Part shown: in pieces, positions 31,644 to 43,489 of the stretch
How the letters are laid out: each line of letters opens with the position of its first letter
Numbering within the stretch: position 1 is the stretch's first letter
Source: Schistocerca nitens
Taxonomy: Eukaryota; Arthropoda; Insecta; Orthoptera; Acrididae
Reading direction: 5' to 3'
DNA: 64,000 nt
Assembly (NCBI RefSeq): GCF_023898315.1
Contig: NC_064622.1
Span: 78,068,387 to 78,132,386 of the forward strand
Position numbers and translations under genes: made by a program
The notes under the pieces: generated by a model
What the model was told of the DNA's origin: nothing
The model's database searches: none
Seen by the model: only the letters and a program-made list of their open reading frames with translations

Positions 31644-32868
31644 CAATGCGTTATCAAAAGTATCCGGACACCTGGTTGAAAGTGACTTACAAGTTCTTGG
31701 CGCCCTCCATCGGTAATGCTGGAATTCAATATGGTGTTGGACCACCCTTAGTCTTGATGACAGCTTCCACTCTCGCAGGCATACAATCAAACAGGTGCTG
31801 GAAGGTTTCTTGGGGAATGGCAGCCCACTCTTCACGGAGTGCTGCACTGGGGAGAGGTATCGATGTCGGTCGGTGAGGCCTGGCACGAAGTCGGCGTTCC
31901 AAAACATGCCAAATGTATTCTATAGGATTCAGGTCAGGACTCTGCGTAGGCCAGTCCATTACAGGAATGTTGTTGTCGTGTAACTACTCCGTCACAAGCC
32001 GTGCATTATGAACAGGTGCTCGATAGTGTTGAAAGATTCAATCTTCATCTCCGAATTGCTCTTCAACAGTGGGAAGCAAGATGGTGCTTAAAACATTAAT
32101 GTAGGCCTGTGCTGTGATAGTGCCACGTAAAACAACAAGGGGTGCAAGCCCCCTCCATGAAAACCACGACCACACCACCGCCTCCGAATTTTACTGTTGG
32201 CACTACACACGCTGGCAGATGACGCTCACCGGACATTCACCATACCCACACCCCGCCACATTGTGTACCGTGATTCGTCACTCCACACAACGATTTTCTA
32301 CTGTTCAATCGTCCAATGTTTACGCTCCTTACATCAAGCGAGGCGTCGTTTGGCATTTACCTCCGTGAGGTGTGGCTTATGAGCAGCCGCTCGACCATGA
32401 AACCCAAGTTTTCTCACCTCCCGCCTAACTTTCATAGTACTTGCAGTGGATCCTGATTCAGTTTGTAATTCCTGTCTGATGGTGTGGATAGATGTCTGCC
32501 TATTACTCATTACGTCCGTCTTCAACGATCAGTGGTCTCTGTCAGTCGACAGACGATGTCGGCCTTTACGCTTTTGTGCTGTACGTATCCCTTCACGTTT
32601 CCACTTCACTATCATATCGGCAACAGTGGACCTGTGGATGTTTAGGAGTGTGGAAATCTCGCGTACAGACGTATGACACAAGTGACACCCAATCATCTGA
32701 CCACGTTCGAGGTCCTGAGTTCGGAGCGCCCCATTCTGCTGTCTCACGATGTCTAATAACTACTGAGGTCGCTGATATGGAGTACCTGGCAGTAGGTGGC
32801 AGCACAATGCACCTAATACGACAAACGTATGTTTTTGGGGGTGTCCGGATATTTCTGATCACATAGTG
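31644..32868 (-). mobile_element. Tc1-like transposon, decayed
   Basis: The ends are CAATGCGTTATCAAAAGTAT-CCGGACACC (left) and, on the minus strand, CACTATGTGATCAGAAATAT-CCGGACACC (right). TA is on both sides. About 1.2 kb. Confidence 0.88.
31733..32747 (-). pseudogene. Tc1-like transposase, decayed
   Basis: Minus-strand reading: LRTSDLERGQ-like N-terminus (about 32720), EISTLLNIHRSTVADMIVKW (about 32600-32660), KTDVMSNRQTSIHTIRQELQ, then VVWSDESR with the first catalytic Asp (about 32280). The C-terminal MDWPTQSPDLNPIEYIWHVL contains the catalytic Glu (about 31900-31960). The segment around the second Asp is damaged. Several stops and frame breaks make it inactive. Confidence 0.85.
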
Positions 32869-32870
32869 TA

Positions 32871-33894
32871 GAGTCATGTCGTTTTAAGTAAAGTTCTTTA
32901 CCAACTGTTGACATCAAGATCAACACTAGAGTCACCCAAGCGTTATACGCCAGAACTAACAGTAGAAAACTATTTTGTAACTTTTACTCTGCTGATAAAA
33001 TCCAGTATTACATAAATCTTTATCTAGTAGCAGTCAGCGCATTAAATAGGTGCACTCCGTTCACTGTAAGGCGGCTTCGACGCGAAACACACATAACTGA
33101 TCCGAACAACAGAGAACTTATGTGACGATTTCTTTCGTAAACGGGGCAACATATCTATTAAAGAATAGCAACGAGGGCTGTCAGTCTGAACCTTATTATC
33201 GTAAAATTATGGCATAACTTGTTAGGAGACCAAATGAAAATAGTAGCCGCTGCGTAACTTTCCTTCCACTTCCATTTTGAACACTTGGGGAATACCCGTC
33301 AGAACGCTGAAAATCCAAGTAGTTTGTTCGCCGATGCGCCTCTAGAATACCTTGGATTTCGTGTAGATATACTACTTAATTAATGTAATTTTTTCTTTTA
33401 TTTTTGTTGAGGCGTGTTAAGAGCGTTTGAACAGTGACTGTTTTATCTGGCATTTATGTAGAGCCCAAAAAGGTTAGAACCTGCATTTCTGATTAGGTTA
33501 TTATTACCTCGAAATTTTCTTGTGTATACTGTCAAGATCAGAAATACATGAACACTTAAAGAACTATAATCCTTTGCAAACAGATTCTTACTTTACACTG
33601 TTTTACAGCACACAGCGCTTGTTGTAACATGTGTTACAAATTGGAGAATCATGATGTTTAACAAATAATGATTTATCAAATAGTAAAATAAAAATAATCT
33701 TTCTATCCATACAAAAGTTGCTTTCATGATCAGCCGCAATATAAACGCTATACACAACGTCCATTTGAAAATGGCCATGTTTTTATTATCATGATGCCAC
33801 CTATTTACTCTCTACTACGAACCTACAGGCTACATAGAAAGAAAAACATTACTATTAATGAACGTGTAGACCATTATCTTTCACCAAAATAATC
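32871..33894. other. Gene-free AT-rich stretch
   Basis: No gene, repeat boundary or promoter motif recognised. Confidence 0.45.
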
Positions 33895-36290
33895 TTGCGA
33901 TTCACCCATCTGGTTTTAGAAAAAAGCTAAGAAAAGCAAAGACTGAAGAGGCTAAAGCACTCGCTGGATCTTTATCCAAATACCTCTGCTTATGGAGGAA
34001 GTAAAGATGGTGAAGGAATCTTACTCCGGCGTACAGATTTATTGATGTTGAGGCTATAAACACAGGTGAAAAGCTTGCTGCATGTAATTTCAATGAAGAA
34101 TGTGGCGTGAATGACAGTGAAGAAAAGATGAGAAAGAGACTATTGATGAGAAAATTACTGCGAATGAACATATTTCTGATGCATCTAACTTAGATTCCTC
34201 TTCATTCAATACCTTTTCCAGAGCATATCAGAATTGTGATAACTGATAAGAAGAATGGAATATATCAGAACAAGGAGAGACCTTTTGCATCTATAGAAAG
34301 AACAGCTGAACACAATAAAGGAACACATTGTTGTTTAACTTCGTCGTGGTTTTACCCACATTTGAACGAGACTAAATATGTAAGGAAATGGATGCTATAT
34401 TCACCATCAACAAAGAAACTGTACCGTTTTCTACTACCGATTATTTGACTCTAAGGACGATATCAGCAAAAATTAGTTTATTTCTATCCTCTATCACTTT
34501 TGTAAGTTGAATCCGAAGATGTCAAAGCGTGACTCATCGCCTGAAAATACATAACATTTAGAAACACGGAAAATTCGATGGGCTTTAAACTTAATGAGAC
34601 CGTTGCCAAAGTTAATCAGAGGATTGTTAATGATGAGACCAAGAAATGGAGAAACATTTTACATCGCCTATTGTTTCATCAGAAAACAGTTGATGAAATA
34701 TGATCCAGTATCGTAAGAGCATTGTTTATAATTTGAGAAGTTCAGTGTTATATCAAAGACAGAACCTTCTTATTCCTCAAAAGGGATACAAAATGAATTT
34801 ATTTTTATTCTACATGAAAAGTAAGGAAAAAAATCATTGTAGACATGAAAAAGGCTACATATTGCGGAACAATTTTTTGCTGCACTTGCGGTGAAAGCAG
34901 AACAGACTAAATAAGTCATGTAATTAGATATATAAGGGAGACAACATTGTGGAAGTTCGAGAAACCTTCTTAAGTTTCTCTTGTTTTTGTCAGTAAAGAC
35001 TGCATAGGATATGTCAAAAGGTATTCAACATCAGCTGGAAAAAGATGGGACGGATACTGCTTTGTCCAGGGTTCATGGTTACGACAGAACTCTGTAATTA
35101 TCAGGTGTACCTAGAGTAGTACAAATAATAATTCAAGAAGTCAGTCCAAAATCTGTGTTCAGTCGCTGAGCTAATAATTTCTTAAATGAATTACTTTTGA
35201 ATACATTATGGGAAAGGCAGTGATCAATGTCTTACAAATATTTACTATTAAAAGCAGTCTTGATCACGATTTATTTATCAGGTGACCGGTTTCGACCACT
35301 ACTGTGGTCATCTTCAGACCATTGAGTAGGAACCTCTTTCTGCTGGAAAATCACTACTCTTCTCCAACAGAAAGAGGTGCCTACTCAATGGTCTGAAGAT
35401 GACCACAGTAGTGGTCACCAGATAAATAAATCGTGATCAACACTGTTTTTAATAGTAAAAAGAAATTCTTAAATCATTGTAGAGCTGATGCGTTCCCATG
35501 TGTTCCCTCTAGCGCCTCTGTTTTTAGACTGTAAAGATGTTATAGGCTATTCATTCTCGTCTTCTACATAAAAGTAGAAATTACTTGTAGAAAAAAGAGG
35601 AAAAAATTTGTAACGGGTGTCTGATACTCGGTGGAGTTCTCATTACAATAAGATAGCTATAAAACAAGATGTGGAAACAACTGTGAGCACTTTGAGAGAT
35701 AAGCAAACCTTAATACTAGATATACAGCGAGCTCGCTCCTTCCAGATTTATGTGATTTCACATTTTTTATTTCAGTTTTTGGCACACCATAAGAGAAAGT
35801 AAATTGGAGGAAGTAAATTGAGTTCAACGATATCTACAGCGAGCAAAAATGACTTCGGATAAAGGCCTCGCCAAATTAAAAACCTTGAATGAGCCAATTG
35901 TAGACAATGTCGTTACGTTTGACACTGAAAAATATAATGATATGCACAATAACACTTACCGAGAAACGAAGGAGGAGGGTAAATAAAACATGTCAGCTGA
36001 GCTAGCTCATGATGTCAGATTATCGATTCTAGAAGTAGTTCATTGATCAATATTTGAATGCATAGACTAGTTTATACAAGAATTGTCGCAACGATACAAG
36101 GCCATACAGGAAATCACCAAAATGTTCCAAATTGTTGAAACAAAATCTATGCTTGGAGCTTCCGATGACGCTCTGGCTGTTGCACAGTTGGAAAATTTGG
36201 TTAAAATTTACGAGTTTGATTAGGAGCATATGCTGCAAGAAATAAAAGGTATCGTAGGCTTCGACGTCGTACCGATAACGTTTATGCCAG
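33895..36290 (+). pseudogene. hAT-like transposase (ZMYM/DUF4371-type), heavily decayed
   Basis: Fragments in the right order for this hAT branch: RIHPSGFRKKLRKAKTEE-like N-terminus at about 33900, NKGTHCCLTSSWFYPHLNET and YVRKWMLYSPSTKKLYRF (34317-34430, the zinc-finger-like region where relatives read WLVYSPS). Then come NETVAKVNQRIVNDETKKWR (about 34590-34655), GVSDTRWSSHYNKIAIKQDV (35614-35675, the conserved DTRW block) and a helical C-terminal stretch to about 36290. Numerous stops. A hairpin repeat (35241-35459) is inserted. Assignment rests on the DTRW and WLVYSPS-like blocks. Confidence 0.6.
35241..35459. repeat. Perfect-looking hairpin repeat (MITE or fold-back)
   Basis: The left arm 35241-35346 is complemented at 35362-35459. 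It contains GACCGGTTTCGACCACTACT, CATCTTCAGACCATTGAGTA and AACCTCTTTCTG. Arms of about 100 bp are separated by a loop of roughly 15 bp. No coding content. It interrupts the hAT-like remnants. Confidence 0.9.
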
Positions 36291-36600
36291 ACGAATAGGC
36301 CACATAGTTTTTCAGTTTACAATTAATGGGACCACTCTGAGTCATTACCGTGTATATGACTTGTTGTGACCAAGACAAACTTCTTTCATCCAGCCACAAC
36401 TACGGGTTCTTTGGTTGCTCGGTGAGGCAGCACATCAAATCAGAACACATGAAATATTAATTCATTTTATTACATAAATGAACAAGAGATTTACTTAACT
36501 TTGACACACTTCTTTGCCGCGGGAATACAGCATACTTTACACCTATTATTGACTATAAAAACTTCACTTATGCACTGTGATTACAGATTGCCCAGAGCTT
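36288..36600 (+). repeat. Right member of the 300-bp inverted pair
   Basis: Inverted match of 31110-31412, immediately downstream of the hAT-like coding remnants. Together they could be long terminal repeats of one element, or two independent copies of a repeat. Confidence 0.75.
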
Positions 36601-36759
36601 TAGGACTGATTTAGGTATCAGAAATCGTTTCATGCAGAATAATTGCGTCTAGCACACAACAGTTATAAAGTTTCATGCAACGTATTACAAAAGATCTAAA
36701 ATTTGTGAATACACTCACTGATAATTGCCACAGTCTAATAACAGATAAACTGGTACCTA

Positions 36760-38099
36760 CAGGGTGGCGCACGAAATATGTTACCAATTGTTTCTTTCAC
36801 AATTTACGACGCACATTAGATATCCCGCTAGGATCTCTACAGCAGTGCCAGCAGAGCTTGTAAAACCAAATGAGTTACGAAATGACGTGTAATTCATGAT
36901 AATACCGCTAGGAGACTAGTAAGCAGCAATGGCTGGCAATGGAAGACTGACGACACAGCAACGATCGGCAATTGTGTTACTTTTTCATGAAACGAAAAGC
37001 CTTGTTGTGACTCAGAGGCGTTTTCGACAACATTTTAACACACGATGGGTCCTTTGCAAGATGACCATCCACAGGTTGTACGATAAATTTGTACAGGAAG
37101 GAATAGTATTGGAAGCGAAGCGACCTCGGCTTAAGGCTGTTTGTTCGCCGGAGAATATTGAAGCGGTACGAGTTGCTGTACAGAGAAGTCCCGGGAAATC
37201 GTGTAGAAAGGCAGCAGTGCAACGCTCCGTTCAACGCTTTCTTAAAAGTGACCTCCATATGTACCCATACAAGATGACCTGTGCACAGAAGCTCACTGAA
37301 GAACACAAGCAGCAGAGACCACTGTTTGCTCAGTGGGCGGAGGATAGGGAAGAAACTCTCAACAACGTTTGATTTTCAGACGAGGCGCATTTTCATTTAG
37401 ACGGTGTGGTTAACAAACAAAATGTGTGCTTTTGGGGCACTGAAGACCCACAAGTGCTTCATGAACGACAACATTATGCTCCGAGGATTACAGCGTGGGC
37501 AGCAATTTCCAGTCACGGACTTATTGGACCCTTTTTCTTTGAAGAAACCGTGAACAGCGAGCGTAATTTGAGCTTAATTCCACAGCTTCATTCCACAGCT
37601 TCTTGCCACTGCCTAGCCCCTCAACACGCAGTTGTTCCTGCAAGATGGAGCAAGGCCACATACTGCAAACACTGTGTTGGAGTTTTTACACGAGCATTTC
37701 GACATGCGGATCATTTCACTCAGGTTTCCAGGTCGCTTCAATGACGGACAAAATTGGCTCCCCATTAGTTCAGACCTCAATCCATGTGACTTTTTTCTTT
37801 GGGGGTACCTAAAGGAAAAAATTTTCCCGAAACGTACACGTGATTTAATGGAGCTCAGAAGACTTATTCTTCAAGCTTGCAGTGAAATTACGGAAGACAA
37901 GTGCCGTAGGGTAATCACTAACTTCAGTGTTCATTTGAAGGAAGCTAGGAAACGAAATGGTGGACATATTGAGCCTGTGCTGAGTTAGAACAAATCTCCA
38001 TGGACGGCTCTTCATTGTAGTATATGTTCCTTTCAGATTGTATTGACAATAAAGTTTATATTAAAAACAAAATGGTAACACATTTCGTGCGCCACCCTG
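36760..38099 (+). mobile_element. Tc1/mariner-superfamily transposon, second 47-spacing family
   Basis: The ends CAGGGTGGCGCACGAAATAT (left) and the complement ACATTTCGTGCGCCACCCTG (right) are flanked by TA at 36758-36759 and 38100-38101. Length 1340 bp. Confidence 0.93.
36929..37988 (+). pseudogene. Transposase with internal stops and a 13-bp duplication
   Basis: ATG at 36929 (MAGNGRLTTQQRSAIVLLFH). Catalytic blocks: FSDEAHFHLDG (about 37373), FLQDGARPHTANTVLEFL (about 37635) and LNPCDFFLWGYLK (about 37776), with 47 residues between the second and third Asp. A TGA interrupts the frame just before the first catalytic block (37370-37372). A tandem duplication TTCCACAGCTTCA near 37578-37603 shifts the frame; removing one copy restores SLIPQLLATA. 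A TAG follows shortly after. The C-terminus RKRNGGHIEPVLS is conserved. It is a distant relative of the family at 28851. Confidence 0.9.
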
Positions 38100-38101
38100 T
38101 A

Positions 38102-38334
38102 TGTTCACACTTTGTACAGGTATGGAGCTTCGAGCTCCAAACTCCTTGTGCTTTACTGCACGTACTTTGGTCTTGTTTGGGATTTGATTAAAACTGTCTG
38201 ACGCTGAGTGGCCTCCAAATCTCGAGGCCCCCCTCCCAGGACCAGAGGCCCGGGGCTGTCCCATCCGCCCGCCTTTAGTACGCCACTGCCGAGCACAACA
38301 CTATCCACGAATTCCTACGTCCAGCGGAAAACAT
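38102..38334. other. Unassigned, with a CAGTGGCGTA-type terminus
   Basis: The minus strand from 38289 reads GGCAGTGGCGTACTAAAGGC, which looks like a DNA-transposon end. No coding body or second end was found. Confidence 0.3.
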
Positions 38335-38815
38335 TTAATGGGTGAGAGATGGGAAAAACAGCACAGGATCAGTGTTTCTCGACACCGTTAAAACATTCGA
38401 CAGAGTCTGGTGTACTGGCTTAATTTATAAACTGTCCCAGTTAGACACCGCAGGACTCGTTATCAGCAGGAGTAAATCGTTCTCGGTGAGGATGCAGTAT
38501 TCTTTTAGATGCCGCCAATTTGTTGTTGGCAATTAATGAAATTTGCAGTGTATGAAGATAACACAACAGTATATAGAAGCAGCTGCACACTTACCTTTAT
38601 AGTTAGGACACGGCAGGAACATCTGGACGCATGCGCCAATTGGTGCAATGCCTGGAAAATGAAAATATAAAAAAATAATTCAGACAAAAGGATCGCAATG
38701 ACGTTCACAAATAAATTAACCCCTTCTCCAGATCGTCAGATTTCTGTAGCCGATGGAGATCTACAGTGGGGCAGATACCTTGTCTTAGCCTTCATTTGGA
38801 TAGCCGCATAACATC
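38335..38815 (+). pseudogene. Jockey-like LINE reverse transcriptase fragment
   Basis: SVFLDTVKTFDRVWCTGLIY (38373-38432) is the A motif region where relatives read FLDVSKAFDRVWH. MKFAVYEDNTTVYRSS (about 38538-38585) is a decayed FADDT block. CANWCNAWKMKI (about 38633-38668) and the FTNKLTPSPDRQISVADGDL stretch follow. The central RT part is deleted between these and both catalytic regions are altered. It is an old fragment without clear ends. Confidence 0.65.
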
Positions 38816-39914
38816 GCTAAACAGTTAAATAGGGCCCGATGTAATGGTTGCACTGCTTACTATTGATGTATCCGCTCCTTAATGGGGGTTCGTGAAAGAC
38901 TATACGAAATCATCGTCGGTGTAACATTTTTCCATGCACTATCAGCCCTACATATCGTTGTCCGAACTTCTACGTTGGGCATCTGACCACTTTCAAAGCT
39001 ATGCAACAGCAGCGTCACAACTTACTTGCGCTAAAGTTTTAAAATTCTGAATATTTCCCTGTCAAGCGTTTGTGATTTCGTAGTGGTATTCGCAAGCGGT
39101 GTGTTGTTTTGAACAGCGCTATTGTCCAGAAAAATTAGAATTATTTGCTACTGCATCTTCATGTCTTTGTCAAGCCTCAACCACTACTCACTGAACAATA
39201 TTCTTTTGTCATATACGCATTTTCAGCTGGAGCCGAAAACACAAGAAATGATTTGATACCATTGTAACATCTGGGATTAGGAAATTTCGCTATCAAAAGA
39301 AGTTTTAGTCGCTGAGGCCCGTCCATGTTCACTACAAGAATCTGCGTTCTTTGCTACGTTTTACTCTATGACATTTCCGGTCCGTAAAATCAGAGTTCGT
39401 TTGGGAAGAAATTTGAAAAAAATTTCGTTACACCAGTATTTAAGATATCGCCTGTATCTTAATTAGCAAGCAGGCGTCCTAGTAAATTTTACTAAGAGAA
39501 AATTTCACCACAGATATTCTCGAAAACGATGTTGTGTCTTTCTTTAAAGTTAGTGAGCGACCCTCATTAGAGGCGAAAGCTCCAGTACGTAGACTAATAG
39601 CGAAAGACTTAGCGCTTTCTTTAAGCATCCTTCAAAACGCGGGAACTCACCGAGTCCGCATCCTCCCTCCGTATATGCACTTTCAGCAGTAAGATATTTC
39701 TGCTTCAGGACTGTCAACAGCGTGGGTGACGGAATCCGAAATGTTTTGAGAATCGAACACGTGTGCTTCTTTGAAACCATTTTTACTATTTATTAACTTA
39801 CTGTAGCAGGTTATGCCCTGTTTAGTAAACAAAGGAGCCACATAAGGAGCTGACTGACGTAACAGTTATCCAAACAACTGACGAAACAGTTAAATTAACA
39901 AGTGTTAAATATCA
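38816..39914. other. Gene-free stretch
   Basis: No recognisable feature. Confidence 0.45.
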
Positions 39915-40112
39915 AATGGTTCAAATGGATCTAAGCACAATGGGACTTAACGTCTGAGGTCATCAGTCTCCTGGACCTAGAACTACTTAAACCTAAGTAA
40001 CCTAAGGACATTACACACATCCATGACCGAGGCAGGATTCGAACTTGCGACCGTAGCGGTCGCGCGGTTCCAGACTGAAGCGCCTATAACCGCTCGACCA
40101 CACCGGCCGGCT
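39915..40112 (-). repeat. tRNA-derived SINE1
   Basis: Inverted copy from CAAATGGTTCAAATGG to CACACCGGCCGGC. The B-box complement carries one change (GATTCGAACTTGC). No clear target duplication. Confidence 0.93.
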
Positions 40113-40155
40113 CTTGACGCGGTCTACAGCCCATAAAATTTTTACGAGAAGTTTA

Positions 40156-41340
40156 CACTGAGGAGATAAAGTCATGGGATAGCAATATGCACATAGATGG
40201 GTGTCGGTAGTTTCACTCACACAAGGTATAAAAGAGCACTGCACTGGTGGAGCCGTCATTTGTACTCGGACGATTCATGTGAACAGGTTTCTGACGTGAC
40301 TGTGCCCACACGACGGCAATTAACAGACTTTGAACGCGGAATGGTAGTTGGAGCTGAACACACGGGACATTCCGTTGCGGAAATGGTTAGGAAGTTCAAT
40401 ATTTCGGTATCCACCGTGTCGAGAGTGTGCCGAGAATACCAAATTTCAGGCATTACTCCTCAGCACGGACAACACAGTGGCCGTCGGTTCACCTAACGAC
40501 CGATAGCTGCTGCGTTTGCGTGGAGTTGTCAGTGTAAATAGACAAGCAACAGAGCATGAAATAACTGCAGAAATCAATGTGGGACGTACGACGAATGTAT
40601 CCGTTAGCACAGAGCGGTGAAATTACGCGTTAAAGAGCTATGGCAGCAGACGGCCGACGCGTGTGCCTTTGCTACCACCACGACTTCTCCTGCAGCGCCT
40701 CTCCTGGGCTCGTGCCATATCGATTGGGTCCTAGACGACTGGAAAACGGTGCCATGGTCAGATGAATCCCGACTTCAGTTGGTAAGAGCTGATGGTATGG
40801 GTGGAGTTTGGCGCAGACCCCACGAAGTCCTCACTTTGTCAACAAGCAACTGTGCAGCCTGATAGTGGCTCCATAAAGGTGTGACTATCTTTACTGGAAC
40901 GGACAGGATCCTCTGGTACTGAACCGATCACTGACTTGGAAGTGATTATGTTCGGCTACTTGGAGACCACTTCAGCTATTCATGTACGTCAAGTTCTCAA
41001 ACAACGGTGGAATTTTTATGGATGACACCGGATCACAATGGTTCGCGATTGGTTTGAAGAAGATTGTGGACAGTTCGAGCGAATGTTTTGCCACCCAGAT
41101 CGCCCGACGTGAATCCCATCGAAAACTTATGGGACATACTCGAAAGGTCACTAATGCACAAAACCTGCATGGCAACTCTTTCGCAATTATGGACGGCTAT
41201 AGAGACAACACGCCTCAATATTTCTGTGGGGAACTTCCAACGACTTGTTGAATCCACACCACGTTGAGTTGCTGCACTAAGCCGGCAAAAGAAGGTCCGC
41301 CATGATGTAGGGACGTATGCCGTGGCTTTAGTCATGTCAG
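40156..41340 (+). pseudogene. Tc1-like transposon and transposase, decayed
   Basis: Ends: CACTGAGGAGATAAAGTCATGG after TA, and the decayed complement GCCGTGGCTTTAGTCATGTCAG before TA. Transposase pieces: RRQLTDFERGMVVGAEHTG (about 40310), EMVRKFNISVSTVSRVCREY (about 40384), TVPWSDESRLQLVRADG with the first catalytic Asp (about 40748) and VNPIENLWDILERSLM with the Glu (about 41108). The block around the second Asp is readable only in part (about 41023). Stops and frame changes occur between every block. Confidence 0.85.
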
Positions 41341-41342
41341 TA

Positions 41343-42468
41343 TAGATGTTGAACGGCTGATCAGCGCATTGAGAGACGACTTTTTCTTGGCGAAGGAGCG
41401 CAGTTGGAAACTACCCGACACAATAGCAGAGCCGTGGCGTTCACAGCCTGGTCTTGACACGGGAGACCGGAAGCTCTGCAGCTGAAGTACTGCGCATGCG
41501 CGGTCGCCGCCAGTATCGTGCGGGGCATCTCTTTTAATTAACCCAATGCGAGCGGCGCTGCGCGGCCGGCAGATGTCTGGCTGGAGTGTGCCGCCTCGGT
41601 CTGTGCAGAGACATCTGCCTGCTTCCAGCAGCCATCGCCGCCGCCCGTCCTGTGACTGGACTGAACGGCCGCACCTCGTTACTGGAGCACGCGCCCGCTG
41701 ACGAGTTCCGCGAATAGGTGCAGCTGCCGGGGCTCGAACGGAGGACTAGCGCGTGCCAGTCGTAAAGTCTCTAGCTCTCCCTCGCAGATGGATTTTTTGC
41801 GTCTGCCTTTGTTGGCAGTTTGCAGAACTCTAGCAGCTGCAGTCTCTGGCAGCTAACCTACCTAGGTGTTCGCCCCTAACGTACTGCAGATTCAGACCGA
41901 GCGAGAGGTGGCGCGGTGTAAGACACTGTGTGGTGCCACAATTTGCCAGTCCACCACTTCCATTAACAAGTGGAACTCAAAGGAGGTGATGCCGTAGCGT
42001 GTGGTCTTGGAGTTATCTGGCTCGACCTTACAGGCTTCAATCGAGCAATCAGTTTGAACATCGGTTAGTTGAAGCTTATAATGGGGATGTAGATGAACAG
42101 GAAAGACCGTATCCGAATTATAAAAGTCGAAGGCGTCCAAATTTGCAATAACTGATATGTATTGTTGTGATCGAGCATCTATTATAAATAAAAGTTATAA
42201 GATAATATGAAGGAAGCCAATAACCACTATAGAGTTGAGACAAGCGAGGGAGAGAAAAGCTACCATCGAGGAGCAACAGTGAGCACGTGGTGTGTCACGG
42301 GGCCTGTAAGCCGTAGCTTCTTACTGTTGTACAGAAGGCGGCCGGCAGTTGTCTTCTCGCTGCGTGAAAAACACAGATCATTTACGTCTCGAGAATCGTA
42401 AACGTCATACCCGATCTTCAAAGGATCTCACTGCTTCTGAAAGTGCATGAGGCCTTCGAGCCAGACTT
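41343..42468. other. CpG-rich (41440-41720) and unassigned sequence
   Basis: The 41440-41720 part is rich in CpG (GCGAGCGGCGCTGCGCGGCC) and resembles the other islands in the window. GACCGAGCGAGAGGTGGCGC at 41897 may be the head of another tRNA-derived SINE, cut short after about 35 bases. No gene is seen. Confidence 0.4.
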
Positions 42469-42659
42469 GCCGGCCGGTGTGGCCGAGCGGTTCTAGGCGC
42501 TTCAGTCTGGAATAGCGCGACCGCTACGGTCGCAGGTTCGAATCCTGCCTCGGGCATGGATGTGTGTGATGACCTCAGGGTAGTTAGGTTTAAGTAATTC
42601 TAAGTTCTAGGGGACTGATGACCTCAGACGTTAAGTCCCATCGTGCTCAGAGCCATTTA
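42469..42659 (+). repeat. tRNA-derived SINE1
   Basis: Complete head and body; target duplication GAGCCAGACTT at 42458-42468 and 42660-42670. Confidence 0.95.
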
Positions 42660-42714
42660 GAGCCAGACTTCCGCCAACATAGCGACTAAAAATTAACCTG
42701 GTTGAAAATTTCTT

Positions 42715-43440
42715 CTGTACAAGGGAAATAATGATACAGAATTTCCGTCTCAAGTATTCGTCTTGGGGACGCAAAGAGACTCGGGAGGCAAGGTTTTCTC
42801 TATTTTCGTCTATAACTTAATCCCTAACAAAATCAAGTTGCAGAGGATCATCTTTTGGTGCAGGAAGTAGCAGCTGTCCCTCAACATAAACAAATGTAAC
42901 GGATGAAGAATACATAGACAGAAAGCCCCTTTACTGTACGATTACGCGATTGCAGAACAGTCACTGGAAGCAGTTACTTCCATAAAATATCTAAGAATAA
43001 GCGACAATCGTACGGGGCGGTTTGCTGTGGAACGAATGTATAAAATTAATCACGTGCAGCTCCACATGTCAGACTGAGATTTATTGAAAGAATTCTCAGG
43101 GAATGTAGTCCATCAACAAAGAAAGTAGCTTACTAAACAATGCTGCAAAAAACACGTTCCGCATCATGGTGTGGCTTACTGTTTAAGTTCCGGGAGTGTA
43201 CGTTTCTAGAAGAGTCAAGCAATACATAGCTTCCTCCTACTTATATTTCGCGAAAAGTCCATGAAGATGAAATTGGTGTGATTCTAGCCCACACGGAGGC
43301 TTATCAGGAGGCGTTGTTCCCTTGAACCACTCGCGACAACTGTAACAGGAAAAGGAGGAAGCTGCACCGGTACACAAGTTCCCTCCGCCACACAGCTTGA
43401 CGTGACTTCCGACGTAGAGATGTAGATGTAGAAATGTAAT
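42715..43440 (+). pseudogene. LINE 3' end with reverse transcriptase C-terminus
   Basis: WCRKQQLSLNINKCNG (about 42860-42905) and SLEAVTSIKYLRISDNRT (42965-43015) are the C-terminal RT region. The coding frame then decays, with a likely deletion near 43130. The 3' end CCCTCCGCCACACAGCTTGA and tail GATGTAGATGTAG match the fragments at 5647-5775 and 55868-56075. The repeated GATGTA tail at 43414-43433 is the characteristic end of this family in the window. Jockey-like by overall impression. Confidence 0.7.
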
Positions 43441-43489
43441 TTCGTAACTGGACGCGTATTCAGGAGGGCTGCGGAACACATCCCTGTGT

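Noticed and set aside
34700-34894. A separate small gene in the hAT-like region
   Set aside because: It continues the decayed hAT-like reading in order with the flanking blocks and is better explained as part of that remnant.
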